Below, piece by piece: positions 26,649 to 36,090 of a stretch of 64,000 nucleotides of DNA. The stretch's first letter is position 1, and every line of letters begins with the position of its first letter. The notes beneath the pieces are model-generated. The model was given only the letters and a program-made list of their open reading frames with translations. It was not told the DNA's origin and searched no databases. The stretch covers positions 7,163,001-7,227,000 of the forward strand of contig NC_019678.1 in assembly GCF_000316665.1 (NCBI RefSeq). Reading direction: 5' to 3'. Made by a program: the position numbers and the translations under genes. This DNA is from Rivularia sp. PCC 7116 (GTDB lineage: Bacteria; Cyanobacteriota; Cyanobacteriia; Cyanobacteriales; Nostocaceae).

Positions 26649-28040
26649 CTAATATAATTTAACTGCGGGTAAGCCTTTTGTTGGAATACTATTAAGAAAG
26701 CGTTCTCGAATCGAGTTTAATCTATAGAAACAAATTAAGCTCAAGATACTGAGTAAAACTGGGATAAAAATTATTTTTAATGGTAAATTGATAATTATTA
26801 ACACCAGAGCTAAAATTACTAAAGCTGCTGTTAAACTTTGACATAAATCTTTGACTTTATCTATAAAAACTAAAGATTGCCGACAGCTAGGACAATGCTT
26901 CGTATGTCTATGCCATATGTCGTATAATTTTTCGTCACTCAATTCTTGAAAAGGTGTTTCCTTTACTTGCTGCCATTCAGGTTTACCGCCAGCAAATTCA
27001 TCTAACCATTTGCGAAAAGTCACAATCCCTGTATCTGCAAGTGAAGGCATAAAATAAGATTTTTGCCATATTTTATCTCCCATAGATTCGTTGACAGCTT
27101 GGGAATGCATCATTGATAAATCTTGGTTAGCTAGCTTATAGCTGGCAGAGTGTTTTAAGCCTGTTTGTAAATATTTTGGTAATAATTCCATCCAAAAGTT
27201 ACCCTTCTGTGGAGGAATTGCATCAGAAATAAACTTCCCAATATGTCTACAATAACCTGGTTTAATGGGAACAAAATACAGATGAAATAAAGCTGACTTA
27301 CCGTTCGGATATTCGTAAATTGTTGTATTAGAACAGGGTGGATGAAAATTTCGCGTAGCATCCATATCTTTATTAAAGATATTATAACCAGAATGCTTTA
27401 AAGTAAAACCATCTTCGGCAGATATCCCTCCAACAGCTTCAAATTCTTTCATTGCTATAGCTCTTGCTGGAGAAAATCCAGCAATACCTTCATGCAAAAA
27501 TTGGGCGTGGGAAGGGTCAAAAGTACTCTCAACTGAGACAGTATAGCCAACCGGAACTTCTGACATGAACCAATCATTTGATGAAGTATCAAGCTTGTAT
27601 TCGGGTATAGTTGCTGGCTGCTTTAAAGTACAATCTTCAAAAGCTGTAGAGCTATTATCTGCCCACACCCAAAGCAATCCTTGTAACTCTTGAGTGGGAT
27701 AAGTAGTTACTTTTGATTTTTCGCTATTACAAGCAGTTTCTAAAGCTTTTTCATCGCTCAACATGGGAATATTTGTACATTTTCCCATGCCATCAAAACA
27801 CCAACCATGATGACGACACATCAGGTTTCCATCTTCATTAATACTTCCTAAAGATAACTGCGCTAATTTATGAGGGCAAGCATCATCCATGACTATCCAT
27901 TGTTGATGTTTATCTCTCCAAATAACTAGCTTTTTCCCAAGTAAAGTAATTGGTGTCGGTTTTAAAAGTTCCAAATAGCTTACGGGGGTTATTGGATACC
28001 ATTGTTTCGTCCAAGAAAAGTTATTCATCATCCAACTCAC
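26649..28040 (-). CDS. Rieske oxygenase of the PaO/Tic55/PTC52 type, membrane anchored
   Basis: 463 residues. An N-terminal Rieske [2Fe-2S] domain has CPH (about 54-56) and CRHHGWCFDG (about 74-83). The mononuclear iron site appears in VESTFDPSHAQFLHEG. The PaO-type C-terminal domain ends with HCPSCRQ, the CxxC seen in pheophorbide a oxygenase, Tic55 and PTC52, followed by two membrane helices. Such enzymes oxygenate tetrapyrrole-type substrates with ferredoxin as donor; the actual substrate is unknown. Reading starts at GTG 28040, with ATGs at 28031 and 28028 as alternatives. It heads a pair with the GST gene. A 37-bp element shared with the DUF3598 gene lies 78 bp upstream. Confidence 0.88.
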   Translation of the reverse strand: MSWMMNNFSWTKQWYPITPVSYLELLKPTPITLLGKKLVIWRDKHQQWIVMDDACPHKLAQLSLGSINEDGNLMCRHHGWCFDGMGKCTNIPMLSDEKALETACNSEKSKVTTYPTQELQGLLWVWADNSSTAFEDCTLKQPATIPEYKLDTSSNDWFMSEVPVGYTVSVESTFDPSHAQFLHEGIAGFSPARAIAMKEFEAVGGISAEDGFTLKHSGYNIFNKDMDATRNFHPPCSNTTIYEYPNGKSALFHLYFVPIKPGYCRHIGKFISDAIPPQKGNFWMELLPKYLQTGLKHSASYKLANQDLSMMHSQAVNESMGDKIWQKSYFMPSLADTGIVTFRKWLDEFAGGKPEWQQVKETPFQELSDEKLYDIWHRHTKHCPSCRQSLVFIDKVKDLCQSLTAALVILALVLIIINLPLKIIFIPVLLSILSLICFYRLNSIRERFLNSIPTKGLPAVKLY

Positions 28041-28073
28041 TCATTTATTTAACTTCTTAAGGTTCTCATGTTG

Positions 28074-28156
28074 ACAGATATGATGTGAGCTTAAACTTCA
28101 ATCACATCTATAAGTATAGGTAATATCATGTCCGGTTAAACAGTTATCATATCTGT
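28074..28156. repeat. 11-bp inverted repeat around the Rieske upstream region
   Basis: ACAGATATGAT (28074-28084) and ATCATATCTGT (28146-28156) are exact inverted copies 61 bp apart. The right arm is part of the 37-bp element shared with the DUF3598 gene, so the two arms may be paired regulator sites. Confidence 0.6.
28119..28155 (-). promoter_or_regulatory. 37-bp element upstream of the Rieske oxygenase gene (copy 1)
   Basis: Read on the minus strand, this 37-bp sequence matches 35011-35047 at 33 of 37 positions and lies 78 bp before the Rieske start. It contains two direct ATGATA half-sites 21 bp apart (two helical turns), which suggests a DNA-binding dimer site. No known regulator consensus was recognised. 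Confidence 0.5.
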
Positions 28157-28255
28157 GAGGGCTAATACCAATTCTGTATGAGGCTGCGCTTAATCGCCCA
28201 TGTCCTTACGGACACGCTCCGCTAACAGCCTGGAAGGCTGGGGCTACTGAAACTA

Positions 28256-28273
28256 AGCCCGCCTACGCGGGCT
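28256..28273. repeat. Dispersed palindromic repeat (agcccgc-ctac-gcgggct)
   Basis: A perfect 7-bp stem with a CTAC loop, preceded by GGCTAC and aaacta. A closely similar unit is at 48015-48034. Such GC-rich palindromes are scattered between cyanobacterial genes. Confidence 0.7.
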
Positions 28274-28307
28274 AAATTAGGCGCATCTTTATAAAGAAAT
28301 GGTATAA

Positions 28308-28346
28308 GTAATGAGTAATGAGTAATGAGTAATGAGTAATGAGTAG
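28308..28346. repeat. STRR, unit gtaatga (about 5.5 copies)
   Basis: Exact heptamer copies, ending in gagtag, between the palindromic repeat and the MITE-like element. Confidence 0.95.
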
Positions 28347-28568
28347 TAGATAATAACCGCCATCTTTTAACTAGGGTTATATCGTAAGTAATTAGCCGGA
28401 CTTGATATAATTGGTAATTGTCAAAAAACTTCTGACACTTCTCTACAGTTGGCACTATACTGGGCGATTTATTGTATATGTTAGATATTTAATATTAAGG
28501 ATACAAGTAATTTAAACTGCACTTAAATATTTATTTATACTTCTCGTAACAGGTTTGGTTGCTTACAG

Positions 28569-28732
28569 TAAGTAAGTGGATCAAATTAAATATAAAACCT
28601 CACCCTGCCTCCGGCTTCCCTCTCCTTACTAAGGAGAGGGATTGAGAAGCCACTGCGTTGGGCGGGTTCCCCGACTTATAGCAAGTGGCGTGGTGAGGTT
28701 TTATCTTATATTTAATTATGCCTACCTACTTA
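28569..28732. mobile_element. MITE-like element, family 2 (164 bp, copy 1)
   Basis: The ends are inverted repeats of about 35 bp: TAAGTAAGTGG... followed by aaatataaaacctcacc on the left, and ggtgaggtttta... TGCCTACCTACTTA on the right. The last 22 bp match the end of the element at 39561-39711 except for one base. It has no coding capacity. Confidence 0.65.
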
Positions 28733-28777
28733 AATTCAATTATCAAAGAGAACTTTTGACTTTTAAATTGCAATTGT

Positions 28778-31700
28778 TCATTGATAATTATTAATAATTC
28801 TCTCTAAATTCTCCATCATCACTGGCTTACTTAAATAATTATCCATTCCCGCATTTAAACATTTTTCCCTATCGTCATACATGGCATTGGCGGTTAAGCC
28901 GATAATTAAGGTATGACGCTGTTCTCCTTCACGTTGACGCAATTGACGAGTGGCTTCGTAACCGTCCATGACTGGCATTTGGCAGTCCATAAAAACTATA
29001 TCAAAATCGCTTTCGGCTAATTTATCGAGTGCTTGTTCTCCGTTGCTAACGGCTTCTGCTTGATATCCCAATTCTTCTAACATGAAAACTACTATTTCGC
29101 GACTATCAACATAATCTTCTACTATTAATATTTTGAGGTTTTTAGCTGATGAAGAATCGATGATTGTGGCGGTTGATTGTAAGTCAGATTCAACCTCGGT
29201 TTCCGATCTATCTAAGCTAACTGTAAACCAAAATGTTGCACCTTCTCCAGGATTACTTTGGACGGCGATTTCTCCACCCATTAAGTCTATAATCCGCCTG
29301 CAAATAGTTAATCCCAATCCCGTACCGCCATATTTACGGGTTGTGGAACCATCGGCTTGGGTAAATGGTTTAAACAGATTTTCTTTAACTTCTGGGTCAA
29401 TACCGATACCAGTATCGCTAACTCTAAAATGCAGTTTTACTGAATTTTGAAAAGTATCTTGAGTTTCGCTACTGATATGAACTGAGACTTCTCCATTATC
29501 GGTAAACTTGATGGCGTTGCCGATTAAATTACTCAATACCTGTTGCAAGCGAAAATCATCGCCAATTAAGTTTTTTGGCATATCAGGTGCAATATTTATT
29601 GTGAATTGAATGCCTTTTTCTTCTGCTTGAATGGCAAACAAGTGAAGTAAGTTATCGCCTAATTTATCTATATTAAAGTTGTTTCGGTTTAACCGTAGTT
29701 CCCTAGCTTCAATTTTGGATAGATCGAGAACATCGTTGATTATTTCTAATAATCTTTCACCATTACTTCTGAGTTTTATTAACAAGCCACTTTGTCTGGA
29801 ACTTAATTCGGTGTACTGTAATAATTGACTGACTCCTAATACTGCATTCATCGGCGTGCGGATTTCGTGGCTGACATTTGCTAGAAATTCACTTTTAGCT
29901 TGATTGGCTGAATCTGCCGCTTGAGCTACAGCGATCGCATCTTCTAAGGCTTGATTTTGACGCAATAATTCTTGTTGAGTACGCTTTCTATCGGTAATTT
30001 CTGTAATTACGGTTCCGACTCCGCGAGTACCATCAAGCAATTTTACAGGATAATAACTAGCAGTCCAACATCTTTCTATATCGGGTTTCTGTATTGTTTT
30101 ACCCGTAATTTCGACATCGCAAATTGCCCTACCCGTTTCACTGACATTTTTTAAACTTGGTTCTATTGCTTGCGCTAAGTCAGATGATATTTCCGCCACT
30201 GTCTTACCAATATGCTCGGAAATAGATATACCGTTGATATCGGCTAAAGTTTTGTTAACTCGTAAATATCTTAAATCTTGGTCGTGTAAACTCAAACCTA
30301 CGGGACTTGTAACGTATAAATTCTCTAATAAAACATTAGCTTGATGTAGCTGCTGCTGTACTTTTTTGAGTTCGTTGATATTGACAAATGTCAGCACTAT
30401 TCCGTCGTTTCTACCATCTTCCCGAAGATACAAATTGACTCGCATCAACAGTTTTTCGGAACTCTGAGAAATACTGACTTCATGTTCGGTTGCTTCTCCG
30501 GTATCTACAACTTGTTGGAGAATTTCAATTAAATTAGGACAATCTAAATTATGGGTAAAATGCGCTAAAGGACGTTCAACATCGTTTGCTCTAATATTTA
30601 TAGCGCGGGTTGCTGCGGGTGTAAATTTACGAATATTTAGCTGACAATCTAGAAATACTACACCAATATCGGTTGAGCGCAGTAAATTATCAATATCGTT
30701 ATTAAGTTGAGTTAATTCTTGAATTTTTGATTGGTATTCGGCATTTATTGTATATAATTCTTCGTTAACTGACTGTAGTTCTTCGTTGGTACTTTGCAAT
30801 TCTTCATTAGAAGCTAGAAGTTCTTCGTTAGTGGCTTGCTGTTCTTCGTTGGTGGTTTCAAGTTCTTCGATGGTAACTTGAAGATTTTCCCGAGTTTGCT
30901 GCAATTCGTATTCAAGTTCGTTGATTTGCTGTGCTGCTTCGGTATCAATTTCAAAACGCAGTGATGGAGTTTTTGTTATAGATAATTGGGTTTCAATTTC
31001 TAATACAATAATAAACAATTCCTCAATAGAAATATTTGTGCTATCTAAACCTACTTTTAAGCTAACGTTTTCTTCTAATTCATCTCGTTTGAGTTTGATT
31101 CCGGTATATAAAACTTCTTTTTTATCGCGTTTAGCGCGGTGTAATGCTGTAGATAAAGGTAATCTTAAAGCGGGATGAACAATTTCGGTGATATCTAACA
31201 TCGCTTCACCTAGCGGATAATCTAGTAACCGGGCTGAGTTATGAAATACCCTTACCATTTGATTTTCGCCATTAACCAGCACGCAGGTTAGTTGTCTTTC
31301 ACCCAAACATTGCTTAAATACTTCCCCCAATACCCGATCGAATTGATTTTGTCTGGTTTTTGTTCTAGCGTTGGCAGGGATTGGTGTAATTATAGGTTGT
31401 CGCGATAAAGGTGCTAAAGATAAGGGAATATCTCTTTTTTTGCGAAAAATTTTCCATTTGGAATCGAGTGGAACAAATTCTTCATTTAAATCTCCTAAAG
31501 TTTCGGAACTACCTGCAAATAAGATACCTTGAGGAGCAATAGCAAAATGTAGCAGTCGCAATACTTGCTGCTGTAGATGCGGCTGCATGTAAATTAATAC
31601 GTTGCGACAGCTAACCAGATGCATTTTAGAAAAACCAGCATTCTTGGTTAAATCGTGCGGTGCGATAATTAGCATTTCTCGCAAAAAATGCTTTACTTGA

Positions 31701-32857
31701 TAGCGATCGCCGTTACGGACAAAATATTTTTCTAAAAGGTAAGGAGAAATATCATGAATGATGCTTTCAGGATAGCTACCTCTGGCTGCATTTTCTAGGG
31801 CATTAGTATCTACGTCGGTAGCAAATACTTTTACATGTAATGTTTTACCGCTTTTTTCTACGGCTTCGTTTACCAGCATCGCCATTGTGTAGGCTTCTTC
31901 CCCGGTGGCACAAGCCGATACCCAAATTCTTAGATGTTGCTGCGGCTCTATTTGGGCAGTAATTTGCGGTAAAACATGCTGTTGTAAATATTCCCATGCA
32001 GGACGATCTCTAAAAAAGCAGGTAGCACCGATTAGCAAATCTTGACGTAATAATTTTTGCTCTTCTTCTGAAGTTTCTAATAAAGCAGTATAGTTTTCCA
32101 GATTAATGCTGCTAGTTAAGGCGCAACGTCGATGTATTCTTCTGGCAAGAGTACTAATTTTATAATGCGAAAAATCAATTTCTTCGTTTTCGGCAAGGAT
32201 ATTTAATATTTGCTGTAATATATCGGTATCAATTAAAGTAATATCTTGCGGTGAGATAGAAGGATTTTTTTGTGAAAAGCTAATTAATTCAAAAACAGTA
32301 CGGGCTAAATCCTGGGGAGAAAGAATTTCATCGACTAAACCGCTAGGAATTGCGCTACTGGGCATAGAGTTAAATTGAGCAGTTTCTGGAGACTGCACCA
32401 AGCCAATTCCCCCCCATTGGCTAATTGCTTTTAAACCCTCGGTACCATCATTTCCCGTTCCCGACAACACAATTCCCACAACTTTTTCACCCCAGTCTTG
32501 GGCTGCGGATTTAAAAAATTTATTCACGGGATAACCAAAAGAACGATTTCTTTTTTGTAAACGTAATTGTCCGTCTTTGATAATTACGAGTTTACCTGGT
32601 GGTAAAACGTAAGCATGACTTGGTTCAATTTTGACTCCATCTACAATCTCATGTACCGGCAGTTGAGTTTTCCTTTGAATTATTTCTGCCATCATGCTTT
32701 TATAGTCAGGAGACAAATGCTGAATGATTACAAAAGCAGCAGAAGGATGATCTGGTAAATTGCTAAAAAATGCTTCTAAAGCCTGTACTCCTCCAGCAGA
32801 AGCTCCAATACCGATGATAAAAAAATCTCTAGACTCAGAGGATGGATTAGTCATCAA
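28778..32857 (-). CDS. CheB/CheR fusion hybrid histidine kinase
   Basis: 1359 residues with many modules. A CheB methylesterase domain (about 10-195; Ser20 in [16 protein letters not shown]) is followed by a CheR methyltransferase (about 215-480; [11 protein letters not shown]). A long Glu/Asn-rich coiled coil (about 650-735, repeating TNEELQS) leads to two PAS domains (about 745-985), HisKA (His997 in SHEIRTPMN), HATPase and a C-terminal receiver with phospho-acceptor Asp1291. This is the known bacterial CheB-CheR-PAS kinase architecture, thought to couple methylation-type modification to signalling. No N-terminal membrane segment. It lies alone, without chemoreceptor genes nearby. Inputs and partner regulators are unknown. 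Confidence 0.93.
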   Translation of the reverse strand: MMTNPSSESRDFFIIGIGASAGGVQALEAFFSNLPDHPSAAFVIIQHLSPDYKSMMAEIIQRKTQLPVHEIVDGVKIEPSHAYVLPPGKLVIIKDGQLRLQKRNRSFGYPVNKFFKSAAQDWGEKVVGIVLSGTGNDGTEGLKAISQWGGIGLVQSPETAQFNSMPSSAIPSGLVDEILSPQDLARTVFELISFSQKNPSISPQDITLIDTDILQQILNILAENEEIDFSHYKISTLARRIHRRCALTSSINLENYTALLETSEEEQKLLRQDLLIGATCFFRDRPAWEYLQQHVLPQITAQIEPQQHLRIWVSACATGEEAYTMAMLVNEAVEKSGKTLHVKVFATDVDTNALENAARGSYPESIIHDISPYLLEKYFVRNGDRYQVKHFLREMLIIAPHDLTKNAGFSKMHLVSCRNVLIYMQPHLQQQVLRLLHFAIAPQGILFAGSSETLGDLNEEFVPLDSKWKIFRKKRDIPLSLAPLSRQPIITPIPANARTKTRQNQFDRVLGEVFKQCLGERQLTCVLVNGENQMVRVFHNSARLLDYPLGEAMLDITEIVHPALRLPLSTALHRAKRDKKEVLYTGIKLKRDELEENVSLKVGLDSTNISIEELFIIVLEIETQLSITKTPSLRFEIDTEAAQQINELEYELQQTRENLQVTIEELETTNEEQQATNEELLASNEELQSTNEELQSVNEELYTINAEYQSKIQELTQLNNDIDNLLRSTDIGVVFLDCQLNIRKFTPAATRAINIRANDVERPLAHFTHNLDCPNLIEILQQVVDTGEATEHEVSISQSSEKLLMRVNLYLREDGRNDGIVLTFVNINELKKVQQQLHQANVLLENLYVTSPVGLSLHDQDLRYLRVNKTLADINGISISEHIGKTVAEISSDLAQAIEPSLKNVSETGRAICDVEITGKTIQKPDIERCWTASYYPVKLLDGTRGVGTVITEITDRKRTQQELLRQNQALEDAIAVAQAADSANQAKSEFLANVSHEIRTPMNAVLGVSQLLQYTELSSRQSGLLIKLRSNGERLLEIINDVLDLSKIEARELRLNRNNFNIDKLGDNLLHLFAIQAEEKGIQFTINIAPDMPKNLIGDDFRLQQVLSNLIGNAIKFTDNGEVSVHISSETQDTFQNSVKLHFRVSDTGIGIDPEVKENLFKPFTQADGSTTRKYGGTGLGLTICRRIIDLMGGEIAVQSNPGEGATFWFTVSLDRSETEVESDLQSTATIIDSSSAKNLKILIVEDYVDSREIVVFMLEELGYQAEAVSNGEQALDKLAESDFDIVFMDCQMPVMDGYEATRQLRQREGEQRHTLIIGLTANAMYDDREKCLNAGMDNYLSKPVMMENLERIINNYQ

Positions 32858-33478
32858 ATTTTTACAATATTTGTTTAACGCCTTACGCTTTACTCAACCG
32901 GCAAAGATTTTTTATCGGATTAAAACTCTTGCAAAGAGAATGCTATTCAATATATTCAATAGGTTCATTAATTAAATAGCAATTTTTGTAAAGCGCAATC
33001 AAATTGTGTTTTTGATATTTTTTAATCGGCTAAATTCATTGGAGACAATTTAATAAATTCTTCAGCAGAAATTTAGGCGCTAATTTTTCTTTTAATTTAA
33101 GCCAAGATTCCCTGTTGGATTAAATTAAACTGATATTGATAAATTTACTATATCCATCGAATAAATTCAATTTTATCGAATAAAGAAAATTTAAATCTTA
33201 GCCGCGAGCTAAAAAAAAATGTGCGGAATCCCACACAAGAGTGAATAATTTGTAATTGCTAAATATTAAATCTTGCCTGCTAGCCACTAACAGGGAAGCT
33301 ACAAGATGTTGTAATTGAAGCCAATGTCTGGTCAAATAACAGCAGCATTGATGATTTATATTAACTACATTAATCGGCATGGTAGCCAACCCAACTTAAA
33401 CTAATAATTGGAAACGGGTAAAAGAAGTTCGGAGTTAGCAATGCCCAATGCCCTTTCTGTCTAATGCCTTAATATCTT
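32858..33478. other. Divergent intergenic region with nothing recognised
   Basis: About 620 bp of very AT-rich sequence lie between the leftward CheB/CheR kinase and the rightward aldehyde dehydrogenase. Promoters for both must lie here. I see no gene, strong hairpin or tandem repeat; short frames inside are not protein-like. Confidence 0.6.
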
Positions 33479-34894
33479 ATGTCTAAGCCAATCGAAATCC
33501 GCAACCCCCGCACCGGAAAATATGATTACGTGATTGTACCTCCACCAGAGAAGCTTTTGGTACAGCAATGCAATCGGCTGCGGAGATCGCAGCAAAGTTG
33601 GTTTGATTTGGGTTTAGCTGGGAGAATTGATGCTTTATTAGAATTGAAAGATACTATATATTCAACGCGGGATAAATTAACGGAAGCTTTAGTAATTGAT
33701 ACGGGTAGATTATCGAGTTCCAAATTTGAAGTAGAAAGCTTTCTTAGCAGCATTGAAAAATGGTGTCGCTTAGGTTCAAAATTGCTACAAGACACAGAAA
33801 AGGGAACATCCCAACCGTTTATTAATTTACAGCAAACGGCAGTACCTTATTCTTTAGTTGGGATTATCAGCCCTTGGAATTTTCCTTTATTACTATCAAC
33901 TATTAACTTAATTCCTGCACTGTTAGCAGGTTGCGCGGTAATTGTTAAACCTAGCGAACTTACGCCAAGATTTATGGCTCCTCTGATGAATGCAATTAAT
34001 AATATCCCCAAGTTGCGGGATATATTAACTTTTATTGAAGGCAATGGTAAAACAGGAGCAACTTTGATCGATAATGTCGATTTAGTATGCTTTACAGGTA
34101 ACATCGAGACGGGACAACAAGTTGCGATCGCGGCAGCGAGTCGTTTTATTCCAGCTTATTTAGAATTAGGAGGAAAAGATCCAGCAATTGTTTTAGAATC
34201 AGCAGATATCGAGTTAGCAACTTCTGCTTTATTATGGGGTTCTACAAATAATAGCGGACAATCATGTCATGCCATCGAGAGAATTTATGTAGCTAAAGCA
34301 ATTTTTGAAGATTTTTATCACAAGCTTGTAGGCAAGGCGCATAAATTAAACCTTGCTTATCCTACATTAGAAAGTGGAGAAATTGGCCCGATTATTTCTG
34401 AAAAACAAGCTGCAATTATTAACGAACATCTAGAAGATGCTGTAGATAAGGGTGCCACAATTCATTGTGGTGGTGAAGTAGAAGAAATTAATGGCGGTTG
34501 GTGGTGTCACCCTACAGTCATGACCGAAGTTAATCATGATATGAAGGTAATGAATGAAGAAACATTTGGTCCAATTATGCCAATTATGCCTTTTTCTACA
34601 GTAGAAGAAGCTATTGAATTAGCAAACGATACTTACTATGGATTAAGTGCCGCAGTTTTTTCTGAATCCCTAGACGAAGCATTAGAAATAGCCCGTCAGA
34701 TTGATGCAGGTGCGATTTGTATTAACGATGCAGGTTTAACAAACATGATACCAGAAGCAGAGGTAAATACTTTTAAATTTTCCGGTTTAGGAGCTTCTCG
34801 CATGGGTGCATCAGGATTAACAAGATTTATGCGGAAAAAAGCATTTTTGATTAAGACTGACGATAATTACAATTCCTGGTGGTTTAATCAGTAA
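33479..34894 (+). CDS. Aldehyde dehydrogenase family protein (1)
   Basis: 471 residues of the NAD(P)-dependent aldehyde dehydrogenase superfamily. The cofactor-site segment ISPWNFPLLLS is followed by the Lys of VKPSE and FTGNIETGQQ. The catalytic Glu lies in LELGGKDPAIV, and the nucleophilic Cys in NNSGQSCHAIERIYV. EETFGPIMP and the C-terminal motif complete the fold. It oxidises an aldehyde to an acid; the substrate is unknown. The next gene on the same strand (238 bp away, across a heptamer array) encodes a DUF3598 protein, and a second ALDH in the window is also followed by a DUF3598 gene. Confidence 0.93.
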   Translation: MSKPIEIRNPRTGKYDYVIVPPPEKLLVQQCNRLRRSQQSWFDLGLAGRIDALLELKDTIYSTRDKLTEALVIDTGRLSSSKFEVESFLSSIEKWCRLGSKLLQDTEKGTSQPFINLQQTAVPYSLVGIISPWNFPLLLSTINLIPALLAGCAVIVKPSELTPRFMAPLMNAINNIPKLRDILTFIEGNGKTGATLIDNVDLVCFTGNIETGQQVAIAAASRFIPAYLELGGKDPAIVLESADIELATSALLWGSTNNSGQSCHAIERIYVAKAIFEDFYHKLVGKAHKLNLAYPTLESGEIGPIISEKQAAIINEHLEDAVDKGATIHCGGEVEEINGGWWCHPTVMTEVNHDMKVMNEETFGPIMPIMPFSTVEEAIELANDTYYGLSAAVFSESLDEALEIARQIDAGAICINDAGLTNMIPEAEVNTFKFSGLGASRMGASGLTRFMRKKAFLIKTDDNYNSWWFNQ

Positions 34895-35010
34895 ACAGTA
34901 AACAGTTACCAGTTACCTCTTACCTGTTATATAAAGTTCTGCTTCACTACTTACTATATCTTGAAAGATTTGATAGTTGTTTATTGCCAATTATCTATTA
35001 CCAACTCTCG

Positions 35011-35047
35011 CAGATATGATAACTATTTCATCGAACATGATATTACC
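35011..35047 (+). promoter_or_regulatory. 37-bp element upstream of the DUF3598 gene (copy 2)
   Basis: 33 of 37 bases match the element upstream of the Rieske oxygenase, in the same orientation relative to the gene and at similar distance (85 bp before the start here, 78 bp there). Direct ATGATA half-sites 21 bp apart are conserved in both copies, while the four differences lie between them. Confidence 0.5.
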
Positions 35048-35063
35048 AGTTACTAGGAAGCAG

Positions 35064-35121
35064 CTAATAACTAATAACTAATAACTAATAACTAATAACT
35101 AATAACTAATAACTAATAACT
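35064..35121. repeat. STRR, unit ctaataa (about 8 copies)
   Basis: An exact heptamer array ends 11 bp before the DUF3598 start codon, so it occupies the leader between the 37-bp element and the gene. Confidence 0.95.
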
Positions 35122-35132
35122 AGTAGCTAATC

Positions 35133-35654
35133 ATGTCCAAAATACAAGAAAAAATGCCTGTACTTTTTCGTCATCAAGGAGAATGGGAGGGTATTTGCAC
35201 GGTATTTGACATCAAAGGAAAAATTATTGATGAGCATGAATCCTATTTAAGCTGTGAGTTTCCGGAAGCGGGTGATTATTCTTATAGCCAAATTAATCGT
35301 TATACTTGGGCAGATGGGAAACAGAAAGAACATCATTTTACTGGCATATATGAAGATAAAAAGCTGATATTCAATACTGAGAGTATTGTAGGTAAAGCTT
35401 GGGAGGTTGATGATTCAACTATTCTTTTGTGGCTTTCTTACAAAAGACTATCTAATACTTACTTGTATGAAATGATTAATATTAGTCCGTGCAGCCAATA
35501 CCGTTTTCGCACGTGGAAATGGTATAAAGACAACCAGGTATTTAAAATAACTTCGGCTCAAGAGAAAAGAACAAGCAACGGAAAACTTATAATTGAGAAT
35601 CGAGTAGTAGATTCTTCTCAAGCCAGCTACCGAAATTGTCCATTCACAATTTAG
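35133..35654 (+). CDS. DUF3598-like (lipocalin-fold) protein (1)
   Basis: 173 residues. The start (VLFRHQGEWEGICTVFD), NRYTWADGKQKEHHF and the alternating beta-strand pattern resemble DUF3598, a cyanobacterial/algal family with a predicted lipocalin-like barrel. The longer protein at 50745 shares the NRY.(W/Y)ADG..KE signature. There is no signal peptide, so it is probably cytoplasmic; a ligand is expected from the fold but unknown. The gene follows an aldehyde dehydrogenase gene and is preceded by a heptamer array and by the 37-bp element also found upstream of the Rieske oxygenase. Confidence 0.7.
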   Translation: MSKIQEKMPVLFRHQGEWEGICTVFDIKGKIIDEHESYLSCEFPEAGDYSYSQINRYTWADGKQKEHHFTGIYEDKKLIFNTESIVGKAWEVDDSTILLWLSYKRLSNTYLYEMINISPCSQYRFRTWKWYKDNQVFKITSAQEKRTSNGKLIIENRVVDSSQASYRNCPFTI

Positions 35655-35667
35655 TTAATAGATTGTT

Positions 35668-35823
35668 TTAGAGGATGCGCGGGAAAGCTATTAATCAAAC
35701 TCGAAATTTTTTAGTTCTCCTAAATCTCTCCTAAATAAGCACACTTCACCACCTTAAAAAAGGGAGGAGGGGAGATAATCCAATGATTTTGCTAAAAACT
35801 ATACTTTTTAAACATTCTCTAAG
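35668..35823. mobile_element. MITE-like element, family 1 (copy A)
   Basis: Begins TTAGAGGATG and ends AAACATTCTCTAAG, inverted ends of about 10 bp. Inside are polypurine and polypyrimidine stretches (cctaaa..., aaaaaagggagg). The inner end aaaactatactttttaaacattctct is repeated almost exactly at the end of copy B. Confidence 0.6.
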
Positions 35824-35978
35824 AGTATGTTTGGAAAGTCTCAGACAATACCATAAATCTTCAGATACCCCTCAATTCACCGCTAAATTGGGGGACTTCA
35901 ACCCCCCCTTTTTAAGGGGGGAAGGGGGGATAATCTAGCTATTGGGATAAAAACTATACTTTTTAAACATTCTCTTAG
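35817..35978. mobile_element. MITE-like element, family 1 (copy B)
   Basis: Begins CTCTAAGAGTATGTTTGG, sharing its end with copy A, and closes with AAACATTCTCTTAG. It contains a long palindrome around cccccctttttaagggggg. No coding capacity; probably mobilised by a transposase elsewhere. Confidence 0.6.
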
Positions 35979-36090
35979 CCAAGCTGGGCTATATTTTTAA
36001 TTTAAAATACTTTTAGCTTAAAATACTATGGCTTATCCATGAGTTATTTTCAATTACTGAATAACTGTTAATTATTAACTAAAGACTAAA

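Larger units (their letters stand above)
28041..28777. other. Repeat-rich intergenic region
   Basis: 737 bp upstream of the Rieske gene and downstream of the leftward CheB/CheR kinase. It holds, in order, the shared 37-bp element with an 11-bp inverted repeat, a palindromic repeat ending at 28273, a heptamer array at 28308-28346 and a MITE-like element at 28569-28732. No gene is supported; the one reading frame here is made of repeat sequence. Confidence 0.7.
35655..36090. other. Intergenic region filled by two tandem MITE-like elements
   Basis: Most of the 436 bp between the DUF3598 gene and hisS is made of two related palindromic elements (35668-35823 and 35817-35978). The remaining 110 bp before hisS are AT-rich and presumably hold its promoter. 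Confidence 0.7.

Noticed and set aside
28222-28455. A 77-codon leftward frame
   Set aside because: It translates a palindromic repeat and a heptamer array (repeated LLITHYS), so it is repeat sequence and not a gene.
33198-33389. A 63-codon leftward frame in the gap before the first ALDH
   Set aside because: No ribosome-binding site, no motif and cysteine/histidine-rich chance composition.
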